From Pseudomonadota bacterium (GTDB lineage: Bacteria; Pseudomonadota; Alphaproteobacteria; Caulobacterales; Caulobacteraceae): a stretch of 17,133 bases of DNA. The notes under the pieces are model-generated. The model ran no database searches and was not told the DNA's origin. It saw only the letters and a program-made list of their open reading frames with translations. Every line of letters starts with the position of its first letter. The first letter of the stretch is position 1. Of the stretch, positions 6,690-15,491 are shown one piece after another. The translations under genes were made by a program, and so were the position numbers. The stretch spans positions 1-17,133 of the forward strand of contig JAFAEC010000202.1 in NCBI GenBank assembly GCA_023424215.1, in the 5' to 3' direction.

Positions 6690-8140
6690 GCGCCGTCCGC
6701 CTGTCCGAGCTGCTGCGCCGCGACGTGCCCGCCGATCCGGTGATCACCGGCGTCACCGCCGACAGCCGCAAGGTCGCCGCCGGCTCCCTGTTCGTGGCCC
6801 TGCCGGGGACGGCTGCCGACGGCCGCGCCTTCATCCCCCAGGCCCTGTCGCAGGGCGCCGCCGCCGTGCTGGCTCCCGCCGACACCGACGCGGCGCTTGC
6901 GCCCGTGCTGGTCACCTCCGGCGACGTGCGCCGCGCCTACGCCATCGCCGCGCGCAGCTTCTACGGAACCCAGCCGGCCACCTGCGTGGCGGTCACCGGC
7001 ACCAACGGCAAGACCTCGGTCGCCGCCTTCTGCCGGCAGATCTGGGCCCACCTCGGACGGACCTCCGCGAGCATGGGCACGCTGGGGGTTTTGAAGCAGG
7101 CGGGTAACGTTAACCGGGCCCTGACCGGTCCCGGCCTGACCAGCCCCGACGCCGCCGACGCCGCCCGCCTGCTGGCCGACCTCGCGGCCGACGGCGTGAC
7201 CCACCTGGCGCTCGAAGCTTCGTCGCACGGCATCGACCAGCGCCGCCTCGACGGCGTGTCGCTCAAGGCCGCCGCCTTCACCAACCTGACCCAGGACCAC
7301 CTCGACTACCACGGCACGATGGACGCCTACCGGGCCGCCAAGCTCCGCCTGTTCGAGGCTCTGCTGCCGCGCGGCCGCACAGCGGTGCTGAACGCCGACT
7401 CCGAGGCCTACTCCGGCTTCGCCGCCACCAGCATCATGTCGGGCCTCGGGGTGATGGGGGTGGGCGAGCGCGGCCGCGACCTCGCCCTGATCGGCCGTCG
7501 CGCCACGCCTGAGGGCCAGCGCCTGACCATCGCCGCCGGCGGCGAGACGCACGAGGTCCTGCTGCCGCTGGCCGGGGCCTTCCAGGCCTCGAACGCGCTG
7601 GTGGCGGCCGGCCTGTGCATCGCCGGAGGCGAGAAGCCGGGGGCGGTGCTGGCGGCGCTGGAGCACCTCGAGGGCGCCCAGGGGCGGATGCAGCGCATCC
7701 CGGGCGGCGGCCGCGGCGAGGTCTACGTCGACTACGCCCACACCCCCGACGGACTGGAGACGGTGCTGCGCGCACTGCGTCCCCACGCGACCGGCCGCCT
7801 GATCGTGGTCTTCGGCGCCGGCGGCGACCGCGACCGCGCCAAGCGCCCGCTGATGGGCGAGACCGCCGCGCGGCTGGCCGACGTCGCCATCGTCACAGAC
7901 GACAATCCGCGCTCGGAGGATCCGGCTGAAATCCGCCGCGCCGTCCTGTCCGGATGCCCCGACGCGCAGGAGGTCGGCGACCGCCGCCGCGCCATCCACC
8001 TCGCGGTGTCGATGATGCGTGACGGGGATGTGGTGGTGATCGCCGGAAAAGGGCATGAACAGGGACAGATCGTCGGCGGCGTGACTCACCCCTTCGACGA
8101 CGCCACCGAAGCCGCCGAAGCCCTGCGCATCCATGCCTGA
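6686..8140 (+). CDS. murE: UDP-N-acetylmuramoyl-L-alanyl-D-glutamate--2,6-diaminopimelate ligase MurE
   Basis: MurE is the cytoplasmic ATP-dependent ligase that adds the third stem-peptide residue. The protein has 484 residues with the usual three Mur domains: N-terminal UDP-binding (TADSRKV, LFVALPG), central ATPase with the P-loop G105-T-N-G-K-T110, and C-terminal domain. ALEASSHG and LTQDHLDYHGTM are family blocks, and YRAAKLRLF holds the lysine expected to be carbamylated. D406-N-P-R409, in TDDNPRSEDP, is the motif that selects meso-diaminopimelate rather than lysine, so the peptidoglycan is of the DAP type, as in Gram-negative bacteria. GKGHEQ closes the active site. ATG 6686 overlaps the ftsI stop. 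The same frame stays open far upstream through ftsI, but that extension has no protein character. Confidence 0.97.
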   Translation: MSAVRLSELLRRDVPADPVITGVTADSRKVAAGSLFVALPGTAADGRAFIPQALSQGAAAVLAPADTDAALAPVLVTSGDVRRAYAIAARSFYGTQPATCVAVTGTNGKTSVAAFCRQIWAHLGRTSASMGTLGVLKQAGNVNRALTGPGLTSPDAADAARLLADLAADGVTHLALEASSHGIDQRRLDGVSLKAAAFTNLTQDHLDYHGTMDAYRAAKLRLFEALLPRGRTAVLNADSEAYSGFAATSIMSGLGVMGVGERGRDLALIGRRATPEGQRLTIAAGGETHEVLLPLAGAFQASNALVAAGLCIAGGEKPGAVLAALEHLEGAQGRMQRIPGGGRGEVYVDYAHTPDGLETVLRALRPHATGRLIVVFGAGGDRDRAKRPLMGETAARLADVAIVTDDNPRSEDPAEIRRAVLSGCPDAQEVGDRRRAIHLAVSMMRDGDVVVIAGKGHEQGQIVGGVTHPFDDATEAAEALRIHA

Positions 8141-9548
8141 CGCCACTCCCCTCTGGACCTCCGCGGAGATCGCCTCCGCTGTCGGAGGAGCGCTGTCCGG
8201 CGCGCCCTTCGAGGCGGCCGGCGTCACCTACAACAGCCGCGAGATCGCGCCGGGCGACCTGTTCGTGGCGCTGCAGGGCGCGCGCGACGGCCACGACTTC
8301 GCCGCCGCGGCCTTCGCCGCCGGCGCGGCGGGCGCGCTGACGAACCGGCCCGTCGCGGGCGGCCCCTGCGTGGTGGTCGAGGGCGACACCCTGAAGGCGC
8401 TCGAGGCCCTCGGCGTCGCGGCCCGGGAGCGCGCGCCGCACGTGCGCCGGGGCGCCGTGACCGGCTCCGTCGGCAAGACCAGCGTCACCCAGGCGATCAA
8501 GGCCGGCCTCGACCTGGCGGGACCCGCCCACGCCTCGATCAAGAGCTACAACAACCACATCGGCGTGCCCCTGACGCTGGCCCGCATGACACGCGGGGTC
8601 GAGCGCGCGGTCTTCGAGATCGGCATGAACGCGCCCGGCGAGATCGCGCCGCTGTCGCGCATGGTGCATCCTCACGCCGCCTGCGTGACCACGGTGGGCC
8701 CGGTGCACATCGAGGCCTTCGCCAACGGCGAGGCGGGCGTGGCGGCCGAGAAGGCCTCCATCTTCGAAGGGCTGGCCGAGGGCGGCACGGCCGTCCTCAA
8801 TGGCGACGTGGCCTTCGCCGTCGTGCTTGACGCCGCCGCCCGCCGCGCCGGCGCGCGCCCCCTCACCTTCGGCACCAGCGCCGGCAGCGACGCTCGCCTG
8901 ATCGACTTCCGTCCGAACGGGCAGGGGGCGCGGGTGACGGCCGAGCTGTTCGGCCGGCCCCTCGACTTCCCGCTCGCCCAGTCGGGGTTCCACTGGGGCA
9001 TGAACAGCCTGTGCGTCCTGCTGATGCTGGGTGCGCTCGACGTGCCGCTTGAGACATCGCTGGCCGCGCTGGCGGATTTCCGGCCGCTGGCGGGGCGGGG
9101 CCAGACCACGGTGGTCCACGCGCCCGGCGGCGCCTTCACCCTCGTCGACGAGAGCTACAACGCCAATCCGCTGTCGATGGCCGCCGGCTTCCGCAGCCTC
9201 GGCGCCCGTCCGGTGGCCGTGGGCGCGCGGCGCGTCGTGGTGCTCACCGACATGCTGGAACTGGGCGATCAGTCCCGCGCCCTGCACGAGGGGCTGGCCG
9301 GCCCGATCGGGGAGGCGGGGCTGGACCTCGTGCACACGGCCGGCCCCGAGATGATGCGCCTGCACGACGTGCTTCCGCCTGAGAGGCGAGGTCTGTGGCG
9401 CGCGTCGGCGGCCGAGCTGGCGGTGGAGGCGGCGGCGCTGGTCGCGCCCGGCGACGTGGTCATGGTCAAGGGATCGAACGGCTCCAGGGCCTCGCTCGTC
9501 GCGAAGGCGCTCGCCGGACTCGGCCAAGCGGACGGGGGGGCCGCCTGA
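8133..9548 (+). CDS. murF: UDP-N-acetylmuramoyl-tripeptide--D-alanyl-D-alanine ligase MurF
   Basis: MurF adds the D-Ala-D-Ala dipeptide to UDP-MurNAc-tripeptide in the cytoplasm, the last soluble precursor step. The protein has 471 residues. The N-terminal domain has TYNSREIAPGDLFVALQG; the P-loop is T110-G-S-V-G-K-T116, with the serine-valine form usual in MurF. Diagnostic blocks follow: SYNNHIGVPLTL, FEIGMNAPGEI, TTVGPVHIEAF and DESYNANPLSM, and the C-terminus has VLTDMLELGD and VMVKGSNGSR. The start ATG 8133 overlaps the end of murE by eight bases. The stop TGA 9546-9548 shares its last base with the ATG of mraY. The family call is unambiguous. Confidence 0.97.
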   Translation: MPDATPLWTSAEIASAVGGALSGAPFEAAGVTYNSREIAPGDLFVALQGARDGHDFAAAAFAAGAAGALTNRPVAGGPCVVVEGDTLKALEALGVAARERAPHVRRGAVTGSVGKTSVTQAIKAGLDLAGPAHASIKSYNNHIGVPLTLARMTRGVERAVFEIGMNAPGEIAPLSRMVHPHAACVTTVGPVHIEAFANGEAGVAAEKASIFEGLAEGGTAVLNGDVAFAVVLDAAARRAGARPLTFGTSAGSDARLIDFRPNGQGARVTAELFGRPLDFPLAQSGFHWGMNSLCVLLMLGALDVPLETSLAALADFRPLAGRGQTTVVHAPGGAFTLVDESYNANPLSMAAGFRSLGARPVAVGARRVVVLTDMLELGDQSRALHEGLAGPIGEAGLDLVHTAGPEMMRLHDVLPPERRGLWRASAAELAVEAAALVAPGDVVMVKGSNGSRASLVAKALAGLGQADGGAA

Positions 9549-10657
9549 TGTTCTACCTGCTCTATCTCTACTACGCCGACGTGGCGCAGGATTATCCGCT
9601 GCTGAACCTGGTCCAGTACCAGACCGTCCGGGTGGCGCTGGCCATGGCCACGGCCATGATCGTCGCCGTCGCCATGGGCAGCCGCTTCATCGCCTGGATG
9701 CGGGTCAAGCAGGGCAAGGGCCAGCCGATCCGCTCCGACGGTCCCGTCACCCACCTGTCGAAGGTCGGCACCCCGACCATGGGCGGGCTGATGATCCTCG
9801 CCGGCATCGCGGTGGCGGTGCTGCTCTGGGGCGACCTGACCAACCCCTACATCTGGATCGTCTCGCTGGTCACCGCGGCCTTCGGCGTGCTGGGCTTCAT
9901 CGACGACTACGCCAAGGTGTCGAAACAGACCTCGGCCGGCCTCACCTCGAAGCAGAAGCTCGTCGCCCAGACCATCGTGTCGGTGATCGCCGGCGTCCTG
10001 ACGGTGCTCTGGATGAAGGCTTCGCCGACCTCGCCCGGCCTCGAGACCTCGATCGCCTTTCCCTTCTTCAAGGCGGTGCTGCTCAACGTCGGCTGGTTCT
10101 ACGTCGCGTTCGCCGCTTTCACGATCGTGGGCTTCTCCAACGCCGTGAACCTGACCGACGGTCTCGACGGGCTGGCCATCGTGCCGGTGATGATGGCGGC
10201 CGCCGCCTTCGGCATCATCTCCTACCTGGCCGGCAACTTCATCTTCTCCGACTACCTCGGGATCCATCATGTGCCGGGCGCGGGCGAGCTGGCTATCTTT
10301 CTCGCCGCCATCATCGGCGGCGGTGTCGGCTTCCTCTGGTACAACGCCCCGCCGGCCAAGATCTTCATGGGCGACACCGGCTCCCTCGCCCTCGGCGGCG
10401 CGCTCGGCGCCATCGCCGTCGCCACCAAGCACGAGCTGGTCCTCGGCATCGTCGGCGGCCTGTTCGTGGTCGAGGCCGCCTCGGTGATGATCCAGGTCGC
10501 CTACTTCAAGGCCACCGGCAAGCGCATCTTCCTGATGGCCCCGATCCACCACCACTTCGAGAAAATGGGCTGGCCGGAGTCCACCGTGGTGATCCGCTTC
10601 TGGATCGTCGCGGCCATGCTGGCGCTCGCCGGCCTCGCCACCCTCAAGCTGCGCTGA
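9548..10657 (+). CDS. mraY: Phospho-N-acetylmuramoyl-pentapeptide-transferase MraY
   Basis: MraY is the membrane enzyme that transfers phospho-MurNAc-pentapeptide from UDP to undecaprenyl phosphate, making lipid I. The protein has 369 residues with about ten membrane helices. The catalytic and magnesium-binding acidic residues are visible: D119-D120 in GFIDDYAK, D204 in NLTDGLDG, and D276 in FMGDTGS. The family histidine cluster H334-H336 is in PIHHHFEKMGW. The substrate-loop sequence THLSKVGTPTMGG is also typical. The start is ATG 9548, directly preceded by a G-rich run (GGACGGGGGGG) and sharing a base with the murF stop; the frame is open further upstream but that part lies in murF. murD begins four bases after the stop. 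Confidence 0.98.
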   Translation: MFYLLYLYYADVAQDYPLLNLVQYQTVRVALAMATAMIVAVAMGSRFIAWMRVKQGKGQPIRSDGPVTHLSKVGTPTMGGLMILAGIAVAVLLWGDLTNPYIWIVSLVTAAFGVLGFIDDYAKVSKQTSAGLTSKQKLVAQTIVSVIAGVLTVLWMKASPTSPGLETSIAFPFFKAVLLNVGWFYVAFAAFTIVGFSNAVNLTDGLDGLAIVPVMMAAAAFGIISYLAGNFIFSDYLGIHHVPGAGELAIFLAAIIGGGVGFLWYNAPPAKIFMGDTGSLALGGALGAIAVATKHELVLGIVGGLFVVEAASVMIQVAYFKATGKRIFLMAPIHHHFEKMGWPESTVVIRFWIVAAMLALAGLATLKLR

Positions 10658-10661
10658 CGCC

Positions 10662-12038
10662 ATGATCCCGGTCCCCGGCTTCGAAGGGCGGAGGATCGCG
10701 GTCTTCGGCCTCGGCAGGTCGGGGCTCACGGCCGCGCGCGCGCTCCGGGCCGGGGGAGCCCTGCCCGTGCTGTGGGACGACAGCGTCTCCAGCCGCATGC
10801 AGGCGGATGCGGAAGGGTTCGCTGTCGAGGATCTGACCACGGCCGACTGGTCCGGCTTCGCGGCGCTCGTCCTGTCGCCCGGCGCCCCGCTGACCCACCC
10901 CAAACCGCACTGGACGGTGGAGAAGGCGAGGGCGGCCGGGATCGAGATCGTCGGCGACATCGAGCTGTTCGCTCGCGCGCTGGACGCCCTGCCGAAAGAT
11001 CAGCGCCCGAAGGTCGTGGCCATCACCGGCACCAACGGCAAGTCGACCACCACCGCCCTCATCGGCTGGGTGCTCAGGCAGGCCGGCCTGACCGTCCACG
11101 TCGGCGGCAATATCGGCATCGGCGTGCTGGCCCTGCCCGCGCCGACCCCGGACGCGGTCTATGTGGTCGAGGTGTCGAGCTACCAGCTTGATCTCACGAC
11201 CGGCTTCGCGCCGGACGTGGCGGTTCTCATCAACGTCAGCCCCGACCACCTCGACCGCCACGGCGGCATGGACGGCTACGTCGCGGCCAAGCGGCGCATC
11301 TTCGCCCGCTCGGACCTCGCGCTGGTCGGGATCGACGACCCGTGGGGGCGCGACACGGCGGCCCGGCTCAGGGCCGACGGACGGCGCGTGACCTCGGTGT
11401 CCACGGGCGGCGAGCCTGGCGACATTATCGCCGCCCCGGGGGACCTGGCCGGGCCGGACGGCCGCATCGACTTCACGGCGGCGCGCTCCCTGCGCGGTCG
11501 ACACAACGCCCAGAACGCCGCCTTCGCCTGGGCCGCCGCCCGCGCGCTGGGCGTGCCGCCCGACACGGCGCTCGAGGGGCTCCTGAGCTTCCCCGGTCTC
11601 GCCCATCGGATGGAGACCGTCGGACGACTGGGCAGGGTCGCCTTCGTCAACGACTCCAAGGCCACCAACGCCGACGCGGCGCGTCAGGCGCTGTCCTCTT
11701 ACGGCCGCTGTTTCTGGATCGCCGGCGGCCGCGCCAAGGCCGGCGGGATCGACGATCTCGAGGACCTGTTCCCGCGCGTGGTCGAGGCCTTCCTGATCGG
11801 AGAGGCCGCCGGTCCCTTCGCCGCCCGGCTCGGAGACACGCCGCATCGCATCAGCGGCGACATGGCCAGCGCCGTGCGGCAGGCGTACGAGGCCGCCGCC
11901 GCCACCGGCCGGGACGAGGTGGTGCTGCTCAGCCCCGCCGCCGCCAGCTTCGACCAGTATCCCGACTTCGAGGCGAGGGGAGAGGCGTTCCGCGCCGCCG
12001 CCCTCGCCCTCGGCGCCGTTCCCGCGAGCGTGTCATGA
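10662..12038 (+). CDS. murD: UDP-N-acetylmuramoyl-L-alanine--D-glutamate ligase MurD
   Basis: MurD is the cytoplasmic ATP-dependent ligase that adds D-glutamate to UDP-MurNAc-L-Ala. The protein has 458 residues. The N-terminal Rossmann-like domain begins with IAVFGLGRSGLTAARAL. The ATPase P-loop is G123-T-N-G-K-S-T129, followed by VEVSSYQLD, NVSPDHLDRHG and YVAAKRRIF (carbamylated lysine expected). The C-terminal domain carries HRMETVG, VNDSKATNADA and SPAAASFDQYPDFEARG; the usual cysteine of SPACASFD is alanine here, a common type of variation. The gene starts four bases after mraY and ends in an ATGA overlap with ftsW. Confidence 0.97.
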   Translation: MIPVPGFEGRRIAVFGLGRSGLTAARALRAGGALPVLWDDSVSSRMQADAEGFAVEDLTTADWSGFAALVLSPGAPLTHPKPHWTVEKARAAGIEIVGDIELFARALDALPKDQRPKVVAITGTNGKSTTTALIGWVLRQAGLTVHVGGNIGIGVLALPAPTPDAVYVVEVSSYQLDLTTGFAPDVAVLINVSPDHLDRHGGMDGYVAAKRRIFARSDLALVGIDDPWGRDTAARLRADGRRVTSVSTGGEPGDIIAAPGDLAGPDGRIDFTAARSLRGRHNAQNAAFAWAAARALGVPPDTALEGLLSFPGLAHRMETVGRLGRVAFVNDSKATNADAARQALSSYGRCFWIAGGRAKAGGIDDLEDLFPRVVEAFLIGEAAGPFAARLGDTPHRISGDMASAVRQAYEAAAATGRDEVVLLSPAAASFDQYPDFEARGEAFRAAALALGAVPASVS

Positions 12039-13213
12039 GCGACAGCTACAGTCCCGCCTTCTCCCGCCTCGACCAGGGGCCGATCGCCAAATGGTTCTGG
12101 ACCGTCGACCGCGGCCTGCTCGCCGCGGCCCTGACCCTGATCGGCCTCGGCGTGGCGCTGAGCTTCGCCTCCAGCCCCGCCGCCATCAACGCCGACCAGT
12201 CGATCGTCGACCCCTTCCACTACTCCTGGCGGATGATGGTGTGGGCTTCGATGGGGGTGGCGATCATGCTGACCACCTCGCTGCTGTCGCCCCGGGGCGT
12301 GCGACGCATCGCGGTGCTGGCGCTGCTCGGCGCGATCCTCGTCATGGCCGCCCTGCCGTTCATCGGCAATGAGGTGAAGGGCGCGGCCCGCTGGGTCAAT
12401 CTCGGCCCGTTCAGCCTGCAGCCGTCCGAGTTCGCCAAGCCATCGCTGATCGTCTTCGCCGCCTGGATGTTCGCCGAAACGCAGAAGGGGCAGGGCGTGC
12501 CGGGCGTGTCGATCGCCTTCGGCTTCTGGGCCCTGACCGTCGGCCTGCTGCTGATCCAGCCCGACATCGGCCAGACCCTGCTGATCACCACCACCTTCAT
12601 GGCCGTCTTCTTCATGGCCGGGGTGCCGCTGAAGTGGGTGGCCGCCCTCGCCGCCGCCGGCGCCGCCGGGGTGGTCGGCCTGTATTTCACCTTCGGCCAC
12701 ATGCGCGACCGCCTCAGTCGCTTCCTGTCGCCCGAGACCACCGACACTCACCAGATCGACCGCGCCTCCGAGGCGATCCGCGCCGGCGGCCTCGTCGGCC
12801 GGGGCATCGGCGAAGGGGTGATGAAGCGCTACGTGCCCGACCTGCACACCGACTTCATCTATTCGGTCGGCGCCGAGGAGTTCGGCCTGGTCCTCAGCCT
12901 GGCGATGATCGGTCTCTACGCCTTCATCGTGCTGCGCGGCATGCGCAAGGCGATGAAGCTGAACGACCCCTTCGAGCAGACCGCCGCCGCCGGCCTGTTC
13001 ATGCTCATCGGCCTGCAGGCCTGCATCAACATCGCCGTGAACCTGAACCTGATCCCGACCAAGGGCATGACCCTGCCCTTCATCAGCTACGGCGGCTCGT
13101 CCATGCTGGCCATGGGCCTGACCATGGGCTTCGCCCTCAGCCTGACCCGCCGCCGCCCCGGCGCCTACGAGCCGGGCGCCACCCTGCCGGACCGCCGGCG
13201 CATCCTGCCCTGA
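12035..13213 (+). CDS. ftsW: Septal peptidoglycan polymerase FtsW (SEDS family)
   Basis: FtsW is the membrane glycosyltransferase that polymerises lipid II at the septum with FtsI. The protein has 392 residues, with a cytoplasmic head of about 30 residues followed by about ten membrane helices. SEDS family blocks: GAARWVNLGPFSLQPSEFAK, LIQPDIGQTLL, VPDLHTDFIYSVGAEEFG, and NLIPTKGMTLPFISYGGSS. Asp273 in HTDFIY matches the catalytic aspartate of the large periplasmic loop. The division-gene neighbours (ftsL, ftsI, murG) favour FtsW over the elongation paralogue RodA. ATG 12035 overlaps the murD stop; the upstream-open frame inside murD is not coding. murG starts 11 bases after the stop. Confidence 0.96.
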   Translation: MSDSYSPAFSRLDQGPIAKWFWTVDRGLLAAALTLIGLGVALSFASSPAAINADQSIVDPFHYSWRMMVWASMGVAIMLTTSLLSPRGVRRIAVLALLGAILVMAALPFIGNEVKGAARWVNLGPFSLQPSEFAKPSLIVFAAWMFAETQKGQGVPGVSIAFGFWALTVGLLLIQPDIGQTLLITTTFMAVFFMAGVPLKWVAALAAAGAAGVVGLYFTFGHMRDRLSRFLSPETTDTHQIDRASEAIRAGGLVGRGIGEGVMKRYVPDLHTDFIYSVGAEEFGLVLSLAMIGLYAFIVLRGMRKAMKLNDPFEQTAAAGLFMLIGLQACINIAVNLNLIPTKGMTLPFISYGGSSMLAMGLTMGFALSLTRRRPGAYEPGATLPDRRRILP

Positions 13214-13224
13214 GAGTTCCGAGC

Positions 13225-14310
13225 GTGCACAAGGTCTGCGTCGTCGCCGCCGGGGGCACCGGCGGACACATGTTCCCGGCCGAGGCGCTGGCGCGTGAGC
13301 TGCAGGCCCGCGGCTGGCGCATCGTGCTGGCCACCGATCGCCGCGGCGAGCAGTACGCTCACGGCTTCCCGGCCGAGGAGCGGCTGGCGCTGGACGCCGC
13401 CACCGGCCGCGGCCCCATCGGCATGGCGAAGGCTGGCATGGCGATCCTCAAGGGGGTGACGCAGGCGCGGAGCGCCCTGAACCGTCTCGACGCCGCGGTC
13501 GTGGTCGGCTTCGGCGGCTACCCCTCCGCCCCCGCGCTGCTCGCCGCCCTCAGCCAGCGTCGCCCGACCCTGCTGCACGAGCAGAACGCGGTGCTCGGCC
13601 GCACCAACCGCTGGCTGGCGCCCTACGTCGGCGCGGTCGCGGCCTCCTTCCCCAACCTGCAGAAGGTCCCGCAGGCCGTCGGCGCCCGCGTCAGCCTCGT
13701 CGGCAATCCCGTTCGCCCGGACATCCGCGCCCTTCACAGCCGGGCCTTCGCCGCCCCGACGCCGGACGGCCCGATCCACGTCCTCGTCACAGGCGGCAGC
13801 CAGGGCGCGCGCATTCTCGCCGAAACCGCGCCCCGCGCCCTCGCCGCCCTGCCTGAGGCCCTGCGCGCCCGGCTCAAGGTCCAGCAGCAGGCCCGCGCTG
13901 AAAGCCTTGAGGCCGCCCGCCAGATCTATCTCGAGGCCGGGATCGACGCCGAGGTCGCCCCCTTCTTCCGCGACATGGCCGCTCGCCTGTCGGAAACCCA
14001 CCTGCTGATCGGACGGGCCGGCGCCTCGACCTGCTCCGAACTGGCCGTCGCCGGCGTGCCGTCGCTTCTCGTGCCGCTGAAGATCGCCACCGACGACCAC
14101 CAGCGCTTCAACGCCCTGTCGCTGGTCGAGGCCGGCGGCGCCGAAATGATGCTCGAGGACGGGGTGACTGTGGCCTCCATGGCCGCCGCACTGGAGCGCC
14201 TGCTCCCCGATCCCGACCGGCTCGCGGCGATGAGCGCGGGCGCCCGCTCGGCCGCCCTGCCGGACGCCACGGCAAGGCTCGCCGACATGGTGGAGGCCGC
14301 CGCCCTCTAG
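13225..14310 (+). CDS. murG: UDP-GlcNAc:undecaprenyl-PP-MurNAc-pentapeptide GlcNAc transferase MurG
   Basis: MurG is a peripheral inner-membrane glycosyltransferase (GT28 family) that adds GlcNAc to lipid I, giving lipid II. The protein has 361 residues. The first glycine loop is VVAAGGTGGHMFPAEALA (G10-H15); then GFGGYPSAP, LLHEQNAVLGRTNRWLA and NPVRPDI, followed by the second-domain loop VTGGSQGARIL. The UDP-GlcNAc pocket region GRAGASTCSELAVAGVPSLL and DDHQRFNA follow. The start is GTG 13225: the family begins only a few residues before the glycine loop and no ATG is available. The Shine-Dalgarno signal is weak (GAGAG, 13212-13216), and coupling to ftsW translation may compensate. It is the last gene of the recognisable dcw cluster in this window. 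Confidence 0.96.
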   Translation: MHKVCVVAAGGTGGHMFPAEALARELQARGWRIVLATDRRGEQYAHGFPAEERLALDAATGRGPIGMAKAGMAILKGVTQARSALNRLDAAVVVGFGGYPSAPALLAALSQRRPTLLHEQNAVLGRTNRWLAPYVGAVAASFPNLQKVPQAVGARVSLVGNPVRPDIRALHSRAFAAPTPDGPIHVLVTGGSQGARILAETAPRALAALPEALRARLKVQQQARAESLEAARQIYLEAGIDAEVAPFFRDMAARLSETHLLIGRAGASTCSELAVAGVPSLLVPLKIATDDHQRFNALSLVEAGGAEMMLEDGVTVASMAAALERLLPDPDRLAAMSAGARSAALPDATARLADMVEAAAL

Positions 14311-14349
14311 GCGCCGGAAACCGCCCCGGCATCCGTGCGCTTAAGCTGG

Positions 14350-15468
14350 ATGCCGATCTGGATCACCGACCTGACCGCCGCGGTCATCCGTCTGTGGCGG
14401 CGCTTCGACTGGCTGCCGGAATGGGCCGTGATCGGCCTTGTCCTGCTGGTCTTCGTGGGCGGCGGCTGGCTGGCGCACAAGCTGCTGTTCGGCATCCTGC
14501 GCCGGGTGGTGCGCAAGCGCGACGTGTTCTGGCGCGGCGTGGTCGAGCGCGGCCGAACCAAGTTCCGCATCCTCATGCTGCTGGCGGCGATCGGCATCGG
14601 CGTCACCGTCTCGCCGATGGACCCGCTGCCGTCGGCCCAAATCCGCTCGGTGCTGCTGTTCCTCGGCATCCTCACCGCCGGCTGGCTGGCGGCCGGCGTC
14701 ATGGACATGTGGGCCGTCGTCTACATGCGGCGCTTCAACCTCCAGACGGAGGACAACCTCGTCGCCCGCAAACACGTCACCCAGACGCGCATCCTGCAGA
14801 AGGTCGCCAAGGTGGTGATCGCCCTGGTCACTCTCGGCCTGGCCCTGATGACCATCGCCGGCTTCCGTCAGTGGGGGGTCAGCATCCTGGCCTCCGCCGG
14901 CGTCGTCGGCATCATCGCGGGTTTCGCCCTGCAGCCGGTGCTGACGAACCTGCTGGCCGGCATCCAGATCGCCGTGACCCAGCCGATCCGCATCGACGAC
15001 GCGGTGATCGTCGAGGGCGAGTGGGGCACGGTCGAGGAGATCACCTCGACCTACGTCGTGGTCAAGCTGTGGGACTGGCGGCGCATGGTCCTGCCGCTGA
15101 CCCACTTCATCCAGAAACCGTTCCAGAACTGGACCCGCGAGACCGCCCGCCTGATCGGCACGGCCATCCTCTACGTTGACTACGAGGCCCCGATCGACCG
15201 GCTGCGCGCCGAGCTCGAACGCATCTGCCGCGAGAGCCCGCTGTGGGACGGGGATGTGGTCAGCCTTCAGGTCACCGACATCACCGACCGCGTCGCCCAG
15301 GTGCGCTGCCTCGCCAGCGGCCGCAACGGCGCGGTGGTCTTCGACCTGCGCTGCGACATCCGCGAAAAGATGCTGGCCTTCATGCGGGACCAGTGCCCGG
15401 AGGCCCTGCCGCGTGACCGCCTGGCGCTCGAACGGATGACGGATGGGGAGGGTGTAACCTCGCGTTGA
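14350..15468 (+). CDS. Mechanosensitive ion channel, MscS family
   Basis: A predicted inner-membrane channel of 372 residues that would open on membrane tension to release solutes during osmotic downshock. It has about five membrane helices (26-47, 73-88, 99-125, 152-172, 177-209), two more than E. coli MscS. The last is the pore-type helix, with GVVGIIAGFALQPVLTNLLAG. It is followed by the beta-domain sequence of the family (IRIDDAVIVEGEWGTVEEI) and a cytoplasmic domain of about 140 residues. The start is uncertain: ATG 14350, or GTG 14335 adding five residues; neither has a clear Shine-Dalgarno. It follows murG by 39 bp in the same direction, and probably the same transcript. It is not a usual dcw gene. 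The family call is firm, the exact subfamily is not. Confidence 0.9.
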   Translation: MPIWITDLTAAVIRLWRRFDWLPEWAVIGLVLLVFVGGGWLAHKLLFGILRRVVRKRDVFWRGVVERGRTKFRILMLLAAIGIGVTVSPMDPLPSAQIRSVLLFLGILTAGWLAAGVMDMWAVVYMRRFNLQTEDNLVARKHVTQTRILQKVAKVVIALVTLGLALMTIAGFRQWGVSILASAGVVGIIAGFALQPVLTNLLAGIQIAVTQPIRIDDAVIVEGEWGTVEEITSTYVVVKLWDWRRMVLPLTHFIQKPFQNWTRETARLIGTAILYVDYEAPIDRLRAELERICRESPLWDGDVVSLQVTDITDRVAQVRCLASGRNGAVVFDLRCDIREKMLAFMRDQCPEALPRDRLALERMTDGEGVTSR

Positions 15469-15491
15469 CTCCGGCCGGCTAGGCTCGCGCC

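Noticed and set aside
7893..9527. Antisense open frame of 544 residues opposite murF (similar ones opposite ftsI, murE, mraY and murD)
   Set aside because: Composition is histidine/glycine/arginine-rich with no motif. Third-position GC bias keeps antisense frames open; no start signals are seen.
11342..12034. Long upstream extension of the ftsW frame
   Set aside because: It lies inside murD in another frame and has shadow composition. FtsW begins at 12035 with an ATGA overlap.
15465..15485. TTGACTC followed by GCTAGGCT as a full promoter for the glycosyltransferase
   Set aside because: The boxes are only six bases apart, far too close to act as a -35/-10 pair. The -10-like element alone is kept as a weak idea.
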